Assembly (NCBI GenBank): GCA_038503035.1
Contig: JAVSML010001072.1
Location: forward strand, 248,001-312,000
Origin: Crocodylus rhombifer
Taxonomy: Eukaryota > Chordata > Crocodylia > Crocodylidae
DNA: 64,000 nucleotides
Direction: 5' to 3'
Below the pieces are notes generated by a model. It was not told the DNA's origin and searched no databases. It saw nothing but the letters and a program-made list of their open reading frames with translations. Each line of letters opens with the position of its first letter. Position 1 is the stretch's first letter. The position numbers were made by a program, and so were the translations under genes. Shown here one piece after another: positions 1-12,800 of this stretch.

Positions 1-2550
1 TGAAGGCCTCGTGCATCATGTTGGTCTCACTCCAGCAAAACACTCAGGTGATGCAGAAAACAAGCAGCTCTTCGGGAACTGCAGCCAGAGCCATGGACAC
101 AACTATGAAGGTGGGTGTCTGCCTTGACAGTGCCCTTTGCTTGTTCCTCTAGCCCAGGGCAGCACCAGCTCTCACATCAGGAGTCAGTGATTTATGCTGG
201 ACAGAAGACTGGTGCTGTCTCAAGCCTCTCAGCTCTGCCCTTCGTGGGGGCTTTCAGGCAGTGGGTCTGGGGGGAGGGAGCTGAGCGATGCTCTGGCTTA
301 TGGTGGTGACCTTCATCCACGTGGGCATAGGGGAGACACGTCTGGATGTTTCCCCACAACACGCAGGCGGCAGGGCAGGTGGGTTCAAGCTCAGCAAGGG
401 CCCGAAGCCAAGCAGCTGGAAGTGAGTTCAGGTTATGAGCAGTGTGGAGCAATGGCTGGGAGAAGCATTTGAATAGCAGGGAGTCGGGAGGTTTGGTTCA
501 ACAGCCTGCTGCATGGAGAGGAGCACATGCTGTAGGGCAGGAGCAGGTGTGCCAGCTGCTTGCTTCCTGTCAGTGGAGAGGATTCAGCAGAAAGGCTTTG
601 CTTGCTCCAAACCTTTGTGTATCAGGCTGCTGCTTGGATTCACGCTGTCCTCACTTGCTCTGGGCCTTCCATTTCTTCATTCATCCATTAGAAAGCAGCT
701 GTGCCTGAAGCCATCTAGTTTGATTTCCTCTTTTCTTTGTTCCAGTTATAGTGAAAGGGCAAAGTCCATGGTCTTTGTGAGACTTGGGCCAGGAAGGAAG
801 GAATTCTCCTAGCCTGGCAATCAGTTTGATGCTGAGTAGAAAAGCAAAATCCCCTGAAGTCTTGTGGACTTGGAGGGGTGATTTCAGGCTACTTATTGCT
901 GAAGCACAGTTGATCAAATACCTGCTTGCTCTCTTTCTTCCTGCTTCACAGCAGTGCCTGGCCAATAATTTGCCCGTTTCCTTTCACTTGATGCCTCTCT
1001 CATCTGCAGCATCACTGAGGGTATTGCTGGTACATCTGGGAGAGCCTCCACCCCTCAGGTGCCCTCCATAAAGTCGAAGTGCAGGAAACAGACTAGAACG
1101 CTGTTGAGTACAAAAGAAAAGGGACAGCTCCCTGCTGCGACAGACCATGGCACACGTGCATGAAGCATGATCCAAACCTGGCATTTTCGGGTGATAAAAT
1201 GAAGCTTTATGCCCAAGCTCGAGTCGCATGCACCATATCTGCTCCCTCCTGCTTGTGTCCAGCCCTTGTGTCTAGCTTTGGGCTGAGCCCTGCCCGCAGC
1301 AGCTGCTGAGCTTTTGCTGTGTGAAGGGGTAAGGTGTGGATGGGGGGAGAGGAAAACTGGTGACAATGCTTTTTGCTGTCAAGAGGTTTTATTACCCCAC
1401 AAGCTTCTGGACTCTCCCCAGGACCGCTCCTCGGGATGGGAGTACACACGGCATCCTCCCCCAGGCACGGCTGTACCTGGTGAGCGAGGGATACTTCCTT
1501 AGAGTGAAATGTCAGGATTGCTGCTGCCCGGGGAGCGGGGCTCGGGCAGGCAGCCAATAGGCGTTAGCACACTGGTACTAAGCTCCAGCAGTGAGGCACG
1601 GGGACGCCAGACAATGTAGAGCACCACCTTGTGTTTAGACGCATGGAGTCGGTCCGTACTGACTGAGAAAGGAGTTGCTTTCAACCGTGGGAGGCATCAT
1701 AGCGGACACACAGGTTGGGCTAGCAAAGAGCCTGTGCATTGATCTGGCCTGCAGCTCAGCAGCCAGCAGTCTTGGCTGAGATCAGGGGTCAAGGGGCATC
1801 GCCTGCTCCTGCCTCCAAGGCATACGCTGCACCTCTGTGAGGGGGTGGGGATTCTCCACTCAAGGGTGGGAATCTAGTCTCAGCTACCTGCCTTGGTGCC
1901 TCTAGCTTTATGTAAAACCAGACTGGCCTGAGCTGGAGTGAATGCCCAAGGGGGATGCAGGCCAATGCAACACGGGCACAATCCAGGGCTCAGGCAGCAG
2001 CAGGGCTTGTCTGGAGAGCTCTGGGAGGGTTTTCTGGTGTATACCATCTCCTCCATTTGCTTGCTTGAATCCCCTGCTTCTTGGTATCAGCCATGACCCT
2101 TCACAGGCGATAATAGCCCAAAAGAAGGGGTAACTGAGGGGTGGAGAGAGGAACTGTACTACTGTGTTTGCAGCAAGAGATCCTGGCCCATAAAATCCTT
2201 CTCCCCTGCTTCACTGTGACCCTTGTTCAAAGTCTGTGTCTCTCCTTGGCTTCCTCTGGCTACAGACAAACAGCAGGGTTAGGTTAGCGCCAGCGCTGCT
2301 TGTTGTGGCAGACAGCGTCACCACTGAATGGCTGGGGTTATCGTCCATCCTCTGTACTGGTCTCCAGAGCCCCCCACACCCCAGTCAGAGCAGCACAGAG
2401 GATGGGAGGAGAGCTTCTCTCCTTTAGGACATAGTGGGGGATAAGAACAGTAGAGGCACCTGGGGTTTGACCTGGCCCTAAGCGACAGGTATCTTTGTGT
2501 TAGGGTAGCTTGTCCCACTTAGCTTTAGTTGCACCTGCTCGAGTGGTGAA
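1..2550. other. Intergenic DNA downstream of BCO2, no gene recognised
   Basis: I see no exon with convincing splice sites and no family match on either strand. By human synteny PTS would lie beyond BCO2 on this side, but none of its exons is recognisable here, so it probably lies outside the window. Confidence 0.5.
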
Positions 2551-3660
2551 TTATAGTATTATTTAAACTTTTCTTTTGTATTTACCCTTACTTAACCATT
2601 GTTCCCATCTGGTTATCTCACATAAATCAAATACAGTGTCCACAGACCTCACAGGGTACTCAGTTTTATGGTTATGTATAGGCAATGTGATAATGATTGT
2701 TAAACATGTAAGGTGTCCCCCTTTTAATTCTGGCATGCCATCAAGGTTGGCAATGTTGGTTGGATTTATGGTATATTAAAATTACACAGGTGTATACCCC
2801 CAGGTGAAGAAGAGATGTGATAACAACTGGCCCGATTGAAGCTAGATTGGGAGCAGCTGTCATGGACAATTTTAACATTAAAGTCTTAGCTAATAAACTA
2901 AGCTATGCTATGGCTGAAATGCAAAGCACTGGAAAACCGTTAATGAGTTCGTTGTCACACCTGGGAATTGGGGAACAGGTAGTAGGAGACATCCTGCCAA
3001 TACTTAAACAAATTGAAGAAGAAGACCACCAGATTACAGTTGCAGCAATCAATAAATTAATTTGGTACAATGTTTCTCTAGCCTTGGCCTGCACACAGGC
3101 TCAAGCTGTAAGCCAGACCACAGTCACTCAAATTACCCACTCTGGCCATCGGGGCCACTTGCCAATAGGGCTTAGAAAATTGTTTGGAACAACACCACTC
3201 AAGGAAAAAAATACATTTCCATGTGGTAAAAGTTAGTCTCTCTTACCTACAGTGTATCAAACCAATGAACTGTAGCTCATGTGGTTACTGTTAGTGCCAA
3301 TTTGTGTATTACCATACATCCACTGGTATCCGTGGGTCTTGAAGTGAGTGAAGGGGTTGTGATGTATCCCTGTGACCATCATCAATGGGCATTTAAGCAA
3401 CAGAGTAAATGGAGGATCATTAATATCAAGGGATGTCTAACTCATAACAATCTGGAGTGTGTGTGAGGACCAGAATTGTCAAGCACAAGATTAGTATTTA
3501 TATGAGCAACACAAAGTTCAACACTGCACCTTTGATTTAGTCAGTAAAAATTATTCTGTTGTTGTATATACTGGGAAGGGATGTATGTACTCATTGCCCA
3601 TAAGCCTTAATTAACCAAAGAAATTCTGGACCTAATAAAGTTCTCTATTCATCAGTGGTT
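2550..3660 (+). pseudogene. Degenerate endogenous retrovirus envelope-like fragment
   Basis: An open frame of about 139 codons (2817-3236) is followed, after stops and frame changes, by further low-stop segments to about 3600. The first part is hydrophilic and helical with heptad-like spacing. The later part is rich in Cys, His and Asn and resembles the surface of an envelope ectodomain. An AATAAAG signal at about 3634 could be the end of a long terminal repeat. There are several in-frame stops and at least one frame change, so it cannot make a full protein. It lies immediately 3' of, and antisense to, the last BCO2 exon. The retroviral assignment is an impression from composition and layout, not a secure family match. 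Confidence 0.35.
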
Positions 3661-3696
3661 TTGTAATGTCTCATCACCACGGGTGCGTACCATTTG

Positions 3697-3810
3697 CTAG
3701 TGGGGCACAAAGATGCCATGGAATCCATAGGACATGGGCACGGGGACCTCTGCGCGGCCCAGCTCGCTGAAGGTTGCAGCATCCAGGACAAGCAGGAAGG
3801 TGCTTTGATT
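3697..3810 (-). CDS. BCO2: BCO2 terminal coding exon, fourth iron-ligand histidine
   Basis: Acceptor TTCTGCAG. Thirty-seven codons and a TAG stop (3699-3697). It carries [19 protein letters not shown] and the C-terminal [12 protein letters not shown], with the fourth iron-binding histidine and the usual family end. Confidence 0.95.
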   Translation of the reverse strand, partial: NQSTFLLVLDAATFSELGRAEVPVPMSYGFHGIFVPH

Positions 3811-6800
3811 CTGCAGAACAAAAAAGCAAAGGGAACAGTAATTCTGAGCTCCCTCCCCAGCCCCTGGGAGCATCCAGCCATAGCCAACCCCCCCCAGGAC
3901 ACACAGTCAGGAAGGAGGGACACCTACATGCCCTCAGGGAAGCTTTGCCTCTGGGTACAGAGCTGTTAAGTGGCCTCGTGCTGGCTGTGAGGGGCTGCAA
4001 AGCCCTCAACCATACAGGGCCTGGAATGCAGATAAGCCTGGGGATGTAGTATCAGCTGTGTCCAGGAGAGAGCACTGAATCCATCCCACAAGTGTGAAAA
4101 CCCACACAACTGGCATTTCTGTCTCCAGCATTTCCAGCAGCAGAACAAATTACCTGCAAGGGAGACAGCACTACAGACAGGATGACCCCGCTATCTTCTG
4201 CTGTGGCCCCTGGCACTGGCACAAACACAGGCTCTGATGGGTAGAAGCCTTCCTCTTGCCAAACCTGGGCAGCAAAGGAGGACAAGATGGAGCGCTGCAT
4301 TAATACCCAAGGCAGGATCAGGCCGTGCTGCAATCTCCAGAGACACGGAGATCCTGCGTGGCTGGAAGTGTTCAACATGCCCCAAGCCTCCATGCACAGC
4401 CTGGCCTAGCTGTGAATGACACCAGCCTCAGTGATTTCAGACTATGCTTCAGGAAACCCCATTCTGTATGTGCTGGCAGGCAATGGAAGAGATAGAAGGA
4501 GGTCTGAGGCATAAATCCAGAAAAGCAACAGAAGCTCTCCGGACTCAACTTTTTTATGCCACCAATGAGGGTGAGGCCAGAGCAAATCCAGGATGGATCC
4601 AGGAAAAATGGATCACAGGGTGCACCGGCAGTGAAGAGCTCACTGCACCAGTGTCCAACAGCCAAGACCAGAGGTCTTAGTGATGACCCGGCAGGAAAGG
4701 CAGGGTGCAACTGCACCACTGCACCCTCCCACATCCATTCCTGGCCTGAGGGTCTGTCGTCATCAGCCCAGACTGCTAGCTGTCCAGGGAAAGCAGGGAA
4801 CAATATAAAGTGTCTAGGCCTGTGCCTTGCATAGGATACAATATCTCTGGCTCTGTTTGCTGTCCTGGGCATCAACAGCCTAACTTGAAGTGTGCTAGCA
4901 GCATTAGTGCTCCACCACGGGCTCCGTTGGGTTTGTACCGAGCAATCTGTGAGCACTTCTCCTACCTTCAGCAGTCAAGAGCATCATGCTCTGACCCCCA
5001 TAAATGCAGGCCCTTCCTCTTCCCATTCCCCTTCCCTGCTTTGTGCAGACACCCAGAGCAAGACCTTTCTTTGTATGAGGGTGTAACACTCACAGAATGC
5101 CCAGTCCTGAAGAGAAATGGAGACCAATTACACCCCCTCCGTTACAGAAATTCCACCCTATTCTCTGTGCTAGTTGGAAGCGGGGAGGTACAGAGAAAAC
5201 AGGATAACAGCAGCGAGGTGACAGGTAGGGTCACTCCGTGGGGACAGCAGCAGTGTCTGAAAGAGGCAGCTATATCATCTTACCTTCATTTCCTTGGTCT
5301 CTGTGTCAATCTTGATCAGTGAAGTTCCTACCAGGTGGCGAAAGCCACAGCCATAGAAGAAGCAGTACTTCCTGCCATTGCACTGGGCGTAGTTAATGTG
5401 GGGGAACTCCAAGCCCCCGGCCTCCTCCAAGCCTTCAGGGTGGAGGTTTTCATGGGTGCACCAGACCTAGGGCAAGCACAGAGGAACACTGATGCCTATC
5501 TAGTTCCAGGAACACCTGACACAGCTATGCCAGGAAGGTGACAGGTTTGCGGGGGCAGCTGTAGCTTTGTCTCTTCCTGGCTTGCTTGTCCACCCACAAG
5601 CACATTGGCCTGAGAACATCAAAAGGGCCCTCGTGCTTTCACTTCCCAGGGGAAGATCTCTCCCAAACCCTAAGAGCAGCAGCATGTGCTTGTGCACTGC
5701 CAGCTGAAAGGAGCCTAAAACATTTGACAAATGGAAGGTGTTGCTTGGTCCTCCACTTTCTCTGGGAGGGAGTGCAGTAGCTGGCAGGGCAGCCCCAGCA
5801 GCATGAAAAGGCAATGGAAGGAAGGCAGCCAATATTAGTGCTGCAGCCAGGAGTAGGCAGAGACTTGGCTTCCACCTGCACTGGAGCAGCAAGTCCCAGT
5901 GCATGCGGGCCCCACTTTGCAGTGTCTAGGAGACCCCTCCCAGGGCAGATGAGGCTATACCGTCTCCTTAAATGCAGCTGCTTGCAGCTTTGACACCTAC
6001 CTTCCCATCTGCCTGCTTCACAGTGGTCGCTGACGTGTAGGACAGAGGGCTGAGGTTCTGCCCCACAGGTGTGTCTGAGCTCACAGTCAGAGGGAGGACA
6101 AAGCGGCGAGGGAACGCTTTGGGCACCGCGTTATAGACCTGGAAGGAAGAGAGGCAATTAGGTGTGGGGGAGGGCAAGAGAGGAATACAATGGTTAAACT
6201 AAGTACCCTTGATGGGATCCACACCGATGAAGGGGCCTAAACCCTGCCCCACAGCCTGCCCTCAAGCACCAGTGACAGATGGGGACTGAGGCCTCTAGCA
6301 ATAGCTCTTCTTTGCCCCTTGTGCAATCAGTGCTGAGATGGGAGCTAGAAACCCCAGCCCAGGTATTGCCCAAGGCACTGGCTTTCAACCTGTGGTCCAC
6401 AGACCCCCAGGTGGCTGTAAAGATGGCTACCCCGGCCCTAAGGGGAAGCACTGCCGGTGCTGCTGCTGTTGGATGTGGGCGTGGATGCGTGCGTGTGAGA
6501 GACAGACAGAGAGCACATACCAGTTAGGATGGAATCTCCATTGGGAAAACTGGCAGTGTCTTGAGGCACTTGTGGAAAGCTTTTTTTGGAACGATAAGAA
6601 CTGCACATATTTTTAGAGAAATGTTAGTTCTACAAAACTCACAGGAGGCCACTAGCAAAAGTCTAGTGGAGTATGGGGATACATCTGCTTACTCAGTCTC
6701 TGCCCTGACTTCCCATCTTCACAGCACATCTAATACATATGAAGGTGTGACGGTTTGTTTTGGTAATCTAGGGGAATCCATGATTACCCACATATGTGGG

Positions 6801-9800
6801 CAACTGTCCCTGGTGGCGTTCATCAAGAAGCTTTAACTCTGGCTTCCTTGAGTAAGAGCAAAACAACTCTGACGCATTCAAAACCCTTGACAACTTTTTT
6901 TGTTTGAAAATGAGTTGCCACTAGAGAGATGCGAAAAGCAAATTCAGGAACACTTGCTGGTTCTCAAATTTCCGTTTTGCTAGTACCTTCCTGAAGTGGG
7001 CAGTGCGAATGAGAATAACCTGAGGTCCTAACAGCTGTGGTTATTCTCATTCTCATTATGGCATAACAGCTAAAGAAGAGGAATTACTTGAGTTACCCTG
7101 TGACAATGGACTTAAACTTGAATTCAGACAGGAACCTCCTACCTAATTCTGGTTGAAAATGAAAAAGGAGTATCCTGATCCAACAGATAAAGCTATTAAT
7201 GCCTTGATGTTGTTCACCACCCCGTACCTATGCAAAAGTGGATTTTCAGTCTCAGTATCATTAAAAGGAAACACCAGCACAAATGGGATGTTCCAGGAGA
7301 TACAAGATTGAAACTGTTATCTACCCTACCAAACTTCCACGTCCTTTTTCCTTGTTTCCAAGAAACAAGCTCAACCATCTCATTAGAACTGATGGTGAGT
7401 TCACAAAACTGTTATTGTTATCATTGATATTATTTTTATTTTAACACAACTGTTTATCAGTAATTACCTATTTATGTTTGCTGTACACACAATAGATTTC
7501 TAAAGGGGTCCATGCCTACAGTCAATTTTTGTTTAGGGGGCCACAAACGAAAACAGGCTGAAAGACCACTGGCCCAAGGCCTTCCCTGGGGAATGGGCTG
7601 CAGCTGTGTGTTTATACTTCTCAGGTAAAGCCAGATGCCCTTAAGTGTTTTCATGGCCTATCCCTATAGCCCTCTGCTAACTGGTCTCAGCATAGGCCCA
7701 AGAGGAGCAAGAGCTCAGATTTGTAAGAGATGGACAGCCCAGCACCAAACACCCAGAGGAGGTGGGTACCAGGCTAGACACCTATCAGCTGGTCAGCTGT
7801 GCCAAACCCAGGGGGCCCCCAGTAATGAGGAAATTTGTCCACAGGGGCACGGAGGTGCCACTGAACAGGTTAAACCAAGGAGCTACGATTCAGATAAACA
7901 GGCCTTTAAAACATCACAACTTCTGCTGGTGAGGTATGCGTGTAATCAAAGGTAGATCTCCTAGCCATAGATGTGGACAACCACTGAATTTTTTAATACG
8001 TGCACTAGAAATGACTCATCACTGTCCCCACTACATAGCTTCACAGGGAAAACACAGTCACAGAATCATAGAAAATGAGGGTAAGAAAGGACCTCAGAAG
8101 GTCACATCTAGTCCAACCCCCTGCTTCAAGCAGAACCGGCCCCAACTAGATCACCCCAAGGCTTTGTCTAGCCTGGCATGAAAAAACTCCAAGGATAGAC
8201 AGTCTGCAGCCTCTCTGGATAATCTGTTTCTGTGCTTTACTACCCTCCTCGTGAGAAAGTTTTTCCTAATATGTAATCTAAACTTCCCTTGGTGCAACTT
8301 GAGCCTGCTGCTCCTTGTTCTGTCATCTGCCCCCACCAAGAACAGTCCAGCTCCATCTTCTTTTGAACCCCGCTGCAGGGACTTGAAGGCTGCTTTTAAA
8401 TCCCCCCTCCATTTTCTCCTCTCCAAACTAAATAACGCCCAGTTCCCTTAGCCTCTCCTCATGTCATGTGCTTCAGCCCCTGAACCATTTTTGTTGCCCT
8501 TGACTGCACTGTCTAATTTATCCACATCCTTTCTGTAGTGGGGGGCCCAAAACTGGACACAGGACTCCAGATGTAGCCTCACCAGGGCTGAACAGAGGGG
8601 AAGAATCACTTTCCTTGATCTGCTGGCAACACTCCTGCCAATGCAGCCCAGGATGCCATTAGCCTTCTTGGCAACAAGGTCACATTCCTGGCTCATGTTC
8701 AGCTTATTGTCCACTGTCACCCCCAGGTCCTTTTCTGCAGAGCTGCTGCCCAACCAGTCAGCCCCCAGCCTGTACTGGTGCATGGGACTGCTCCATCCTC
8801 AGTGCAGGACTTTGCACTTGTCCTTGTTGAACCTCATGAGATTTCTTTTGGTCCAATCCTCCAATTTATCTAGGTCATTCTGAATCCTAGCCCTGCCCTC
8901 CAGCATATCTGCTACTGCCCCCAGCTTGGTGTCATCTGCAAACTTGCTGAGGATGTGCTACATCCCATTTTCCAGGTCACTGATGAAAATATTGATTAAA
9001 ATGAGCCCCAGGACTGACCCCCGGGGAACTGCACTTCCTACCAGCTGCCAACTAGACAGAGCCATTGACTACTATCCAGTTTACAGCCGAGTCACTGAAC
9101 CTGTACTTCCTTAGCTTGCTTGTGAGAACATTGTGGGAGACCATATCACAAGCCTTGCTAAAGTCAAGATATACCACATCCACTGGTCTCCCTCCAGCCA
9201 TAGAGCCAGTCATCTCATCAGAGACGGCAATCAGGTTAGTCAGGCATGACTTGCCCTTGGTGAATCCACCATACTGGCTGTTCCTAATCACCTTCTCCTC
9301 CAAGTGCTTAGAAATGGATTCCTTGAAGAATGTCCATAGGTTCCCCGAGTGAAAACTCATAAGCTTCATATAAACCATGTCTAGGAGCAGCACAGGGTTT
9401 TTTTCTAACAGCCTGTACAAATATTTGTGGAAGGGCAGTACATCAAGAAGTTCTAGAATAAAATTAACTACAATTCTAGCCTTCTTATTAAGCAAAAAAA
9501 AGCCTAAATTCAAGGAGAGGAAAACAATACAGGACTCATGTAACAACATGCTCTTCTGCAGAGGTGGGAGACACATTAGTGAAATCATACTTCAACATTC
9601 TCTGCGGTGGGGCAGTGTTTTGTACAATGCCTAAAGTGTTGGTTATCTAAAGTGAGAGTGGAACCAATGCCCACACATTGCTTCCTAAAATACATGCAAG
9701 CCCCCAACCTCCACCTTTCTTTTTTTCCCCTGCCACAGACTTTGCATAGTAAGGCCTTTGATAGTATTTTAAATAGTATATTTTCACACACAGAACTCAC

Positions 9801-12800
9801 ACTTTCCCCTAACACCACATGGGGGAAATTGGAGTGTGTATTACATGCATAGAAATACGGGAAGAACAGGCTCTGCCAGTGATGCTCAAAGGACCTGCTG
9901 GCTGGATCCACTGCCACCGCTCCTTTGCCACCAAATTTCCAGACCAGTGGAGAGGCATGACACAGTCCCACATCCTGGATTGCACTGGCACTTGTGGTTG
10001 GTCTCTGGCCCTAGACCCAGTGCCTGTACACACACAGGTTTAAGTGAAGTACACAGCCCGTTGACATGACTCTACTTAGCTAAAACCAAAGTAAAGCAAT
10101 GCCCCTTTCTCCCCAGTCCCTAAACAGGCTAAGGTTCTGAAAACGGCATTAAGAGTTATGGGGCGGATGAATTTGCATTCATTTGATAATATGGATGTGT
10201 GGAAACCAAGTGGATCCCTCTTCCCTGCCTTATAAAGCTGACACCCTAGGCCAGGGTCCTCAAGCTCATCTGCACCCTATGCTTGACACCCCTGCTCTAG
10301 GCAGTGCAACCGAATTTGGTATGGAGCCATACAGTCTACACTGATGAGGGCTGTGTTGCATGTAATAGTGCCTCCAATTCCCCACAGGGCACCACCAGGA
10401 TATTTTCTCCTGTGGGTCAGTTTGGCAGAGCAGGGTGCCCAGCTACACCTGGCATGGGCTGGGCCCATGCTGCAGATGTCCCCCTGCATGCCAAGGGAAG
10501 GCAGCATGTCTGAGCTTAGCACAGTGCCTTCCCACAGAGTGCAGCAGGTGCAGTATGCTACAGCACAGCATGTAACCATAGGAGCTAGTCAGGACCAGCC
10601 CAGCATAGCTCCATGTTGTCCTCTACAGCATGGCAGGGCGGGCAGAGAAGAGCCAGGCGTACGCTGCACAGGGCTGCAACTACCTTCTCCGTTCCTCCTA
10701 CTGGCCCCATTCCTCCTTTCTGGCCCCCTCCACTTCCACTTTCATACAAGTCATGTCTTAAGTTCTTGCTTTGCACATAAGAGCCACCCACCCCCACGAG
10801 GCTAACACCAGGGAATACAAAGCCCTTCTGCAGCTCAACCAGCCTGGGGCCGGCCAGTCTCTGCAGTCTTACCTGGTCCAGGCCCTCCCCAGCTTTGCGC
10901 AGGTTTTGGAGCTGGTAGATAGCCAAGGAGTCTCCATTGTCCTGACAGCAGATGTCTAGAACCACACAGCCCTGGTCTTCAAAGGCATTGATTTGGTGGT
11001 AAGTAAGAATAGGCTTGCTGTAAAACTGACCTGCAAGCACCTGCAGGGAGACCAGAGGGAGGTTTGCATCTCAGCCCCTCTCACCTTCCCCACTTCTTCT
11101 GCTGGTTAAAGCCCCTTTGGGATGGCAGTTTACAGCTCCCTTGATCAGCAGCAGGGCAAGGCCAACTGGGTCTTGGCATATCACAGTAAGCATCCCCTTG
11201 CACTTGGTTCCATCTCCAAGGCGCTGTGCCCATGCTGTGGATCCACTCCCACCAGTGGCAGGAGAACCCATGTCTCTGACCAAAGAAGGGGCATCAGTGG
11301 CTGGCACTCAGGCCCTTCTTGGGGTCCAACACTTGCCATGTAGCACCACAGAGTGAAGCTCTGGGTTTCTCAGTCCCTGACCAAATGTGTAGTGCCAGAA
11401 CAGGCTCCCACAAGCCCCTAACTCGCTTCCCCTTGGCTTCTTGGGGCATGGCAGAGATTCCCTCTCCAGGAAGTCTAAGCCACTGGCTTTAAGCCCCACG
11501 TGCAGCAGCTTCTGCAGTGATCCACTCGACCCAGGGCCCTGCAATGTGAAGAGGCATGACAGAAGGAGCTGCAGGCCTACCTGCCCCGTGTGCTTATTCA
11601 CCACGTGGAAGCGTGTGTTGCAATGCGGCTCCCAGTGGAACCCTTCAGAAATGGGCTTCCTCCGGAGGTTGGCAGTGAAGATATGCCATAGGTCCATCTT
11701 GAGGGGCTGCTCAATGAAGATCACATAGTTCTCACTCATCCCTGAGGGGGCAGAACAGGGGAAAGACTCAGCACATTTTGCTCCCAAAGGCAAGCAGCAG
11801 GGAAACAGGCAGCAAGTCTGCTTTGCCATGTGGTAGCACATGTCAGTCCATGAGCTACATTAAGTCCATGTGGAGGATGTGGGAGACCCTCACCGAAGCT
11901 GTGATAATAGGAGGGCTTCATCCTCTCTGCCGGGGCAATGGAGCACAGCACTTCCGCACCCTGCAGAGTATCTCCACAGGCCGACCGCTGTGCAGGGACC
12001 CGGATAATGTTGTACCTGGAGCCTGCAGAAAAGAAAGAGTGTACGTTAGCCCCAAGACACAAGCCAGGCATTAGCCACAGCCATGCTCACCTCATGGGTG
12101 GATTAGAGATGTCTGGAGAATGCACAAGCTGGGTTTTTTTTCAAGCTACAGAGGGGATTTGTTAGCTTCACAGTCCCCATGACAACAAATCTGAATTCTG
12201 GACTTAGATAGTCCAACCAGACACCCTGAAATCCCGTCAGCTGCTTCTGCTAAATCCCCAAATAACCAGCTGCTAAAGCTTTGCCTGGCATTCCCCAGCA
12301 CTGTGGCCTTGGGCAGGCTCTCACACCTTCTGCCAAAGAGGCGCTCACCCCTTTCCTTCACTGACTGGGCAGCATGCAAGGCTGCCTTAGATCTGTGCTA
12401 AGGTCTCCTAAGCCTGCCCCTGTGGCCCAGGGTGCAGGCTGGCCCACATCCTAACCTGGCACTGGCACCATGTGGGTGCATTTCATAGGCAGGAGCCCCA
12501 GCTTTAGCATCTGATCTTCCCCTGAAACACACTGAAGATACAAAGCAGATCCCTGTTTCACACTGGCTGTATCAAAGGGAAAAATGGCAGCTCGTGTAGC
12601 AAGGGAAGTTCACAGTAGCTTATCCCAGAATCTAGTCATCCCCAAGGGGGTGGACAAGGCTCATGTGAGTGACTACAGAGGCAGTGGGAGCAGAGCCCAA
12701 ACCAGGCAGGAGCTGGATGCGCACTCCCGAAACATGGACCATGCATCAAGAATAAAAGAGCAGTGAGGTCAAGACTGAGCCTGGCAACCCAGGGCACTCC

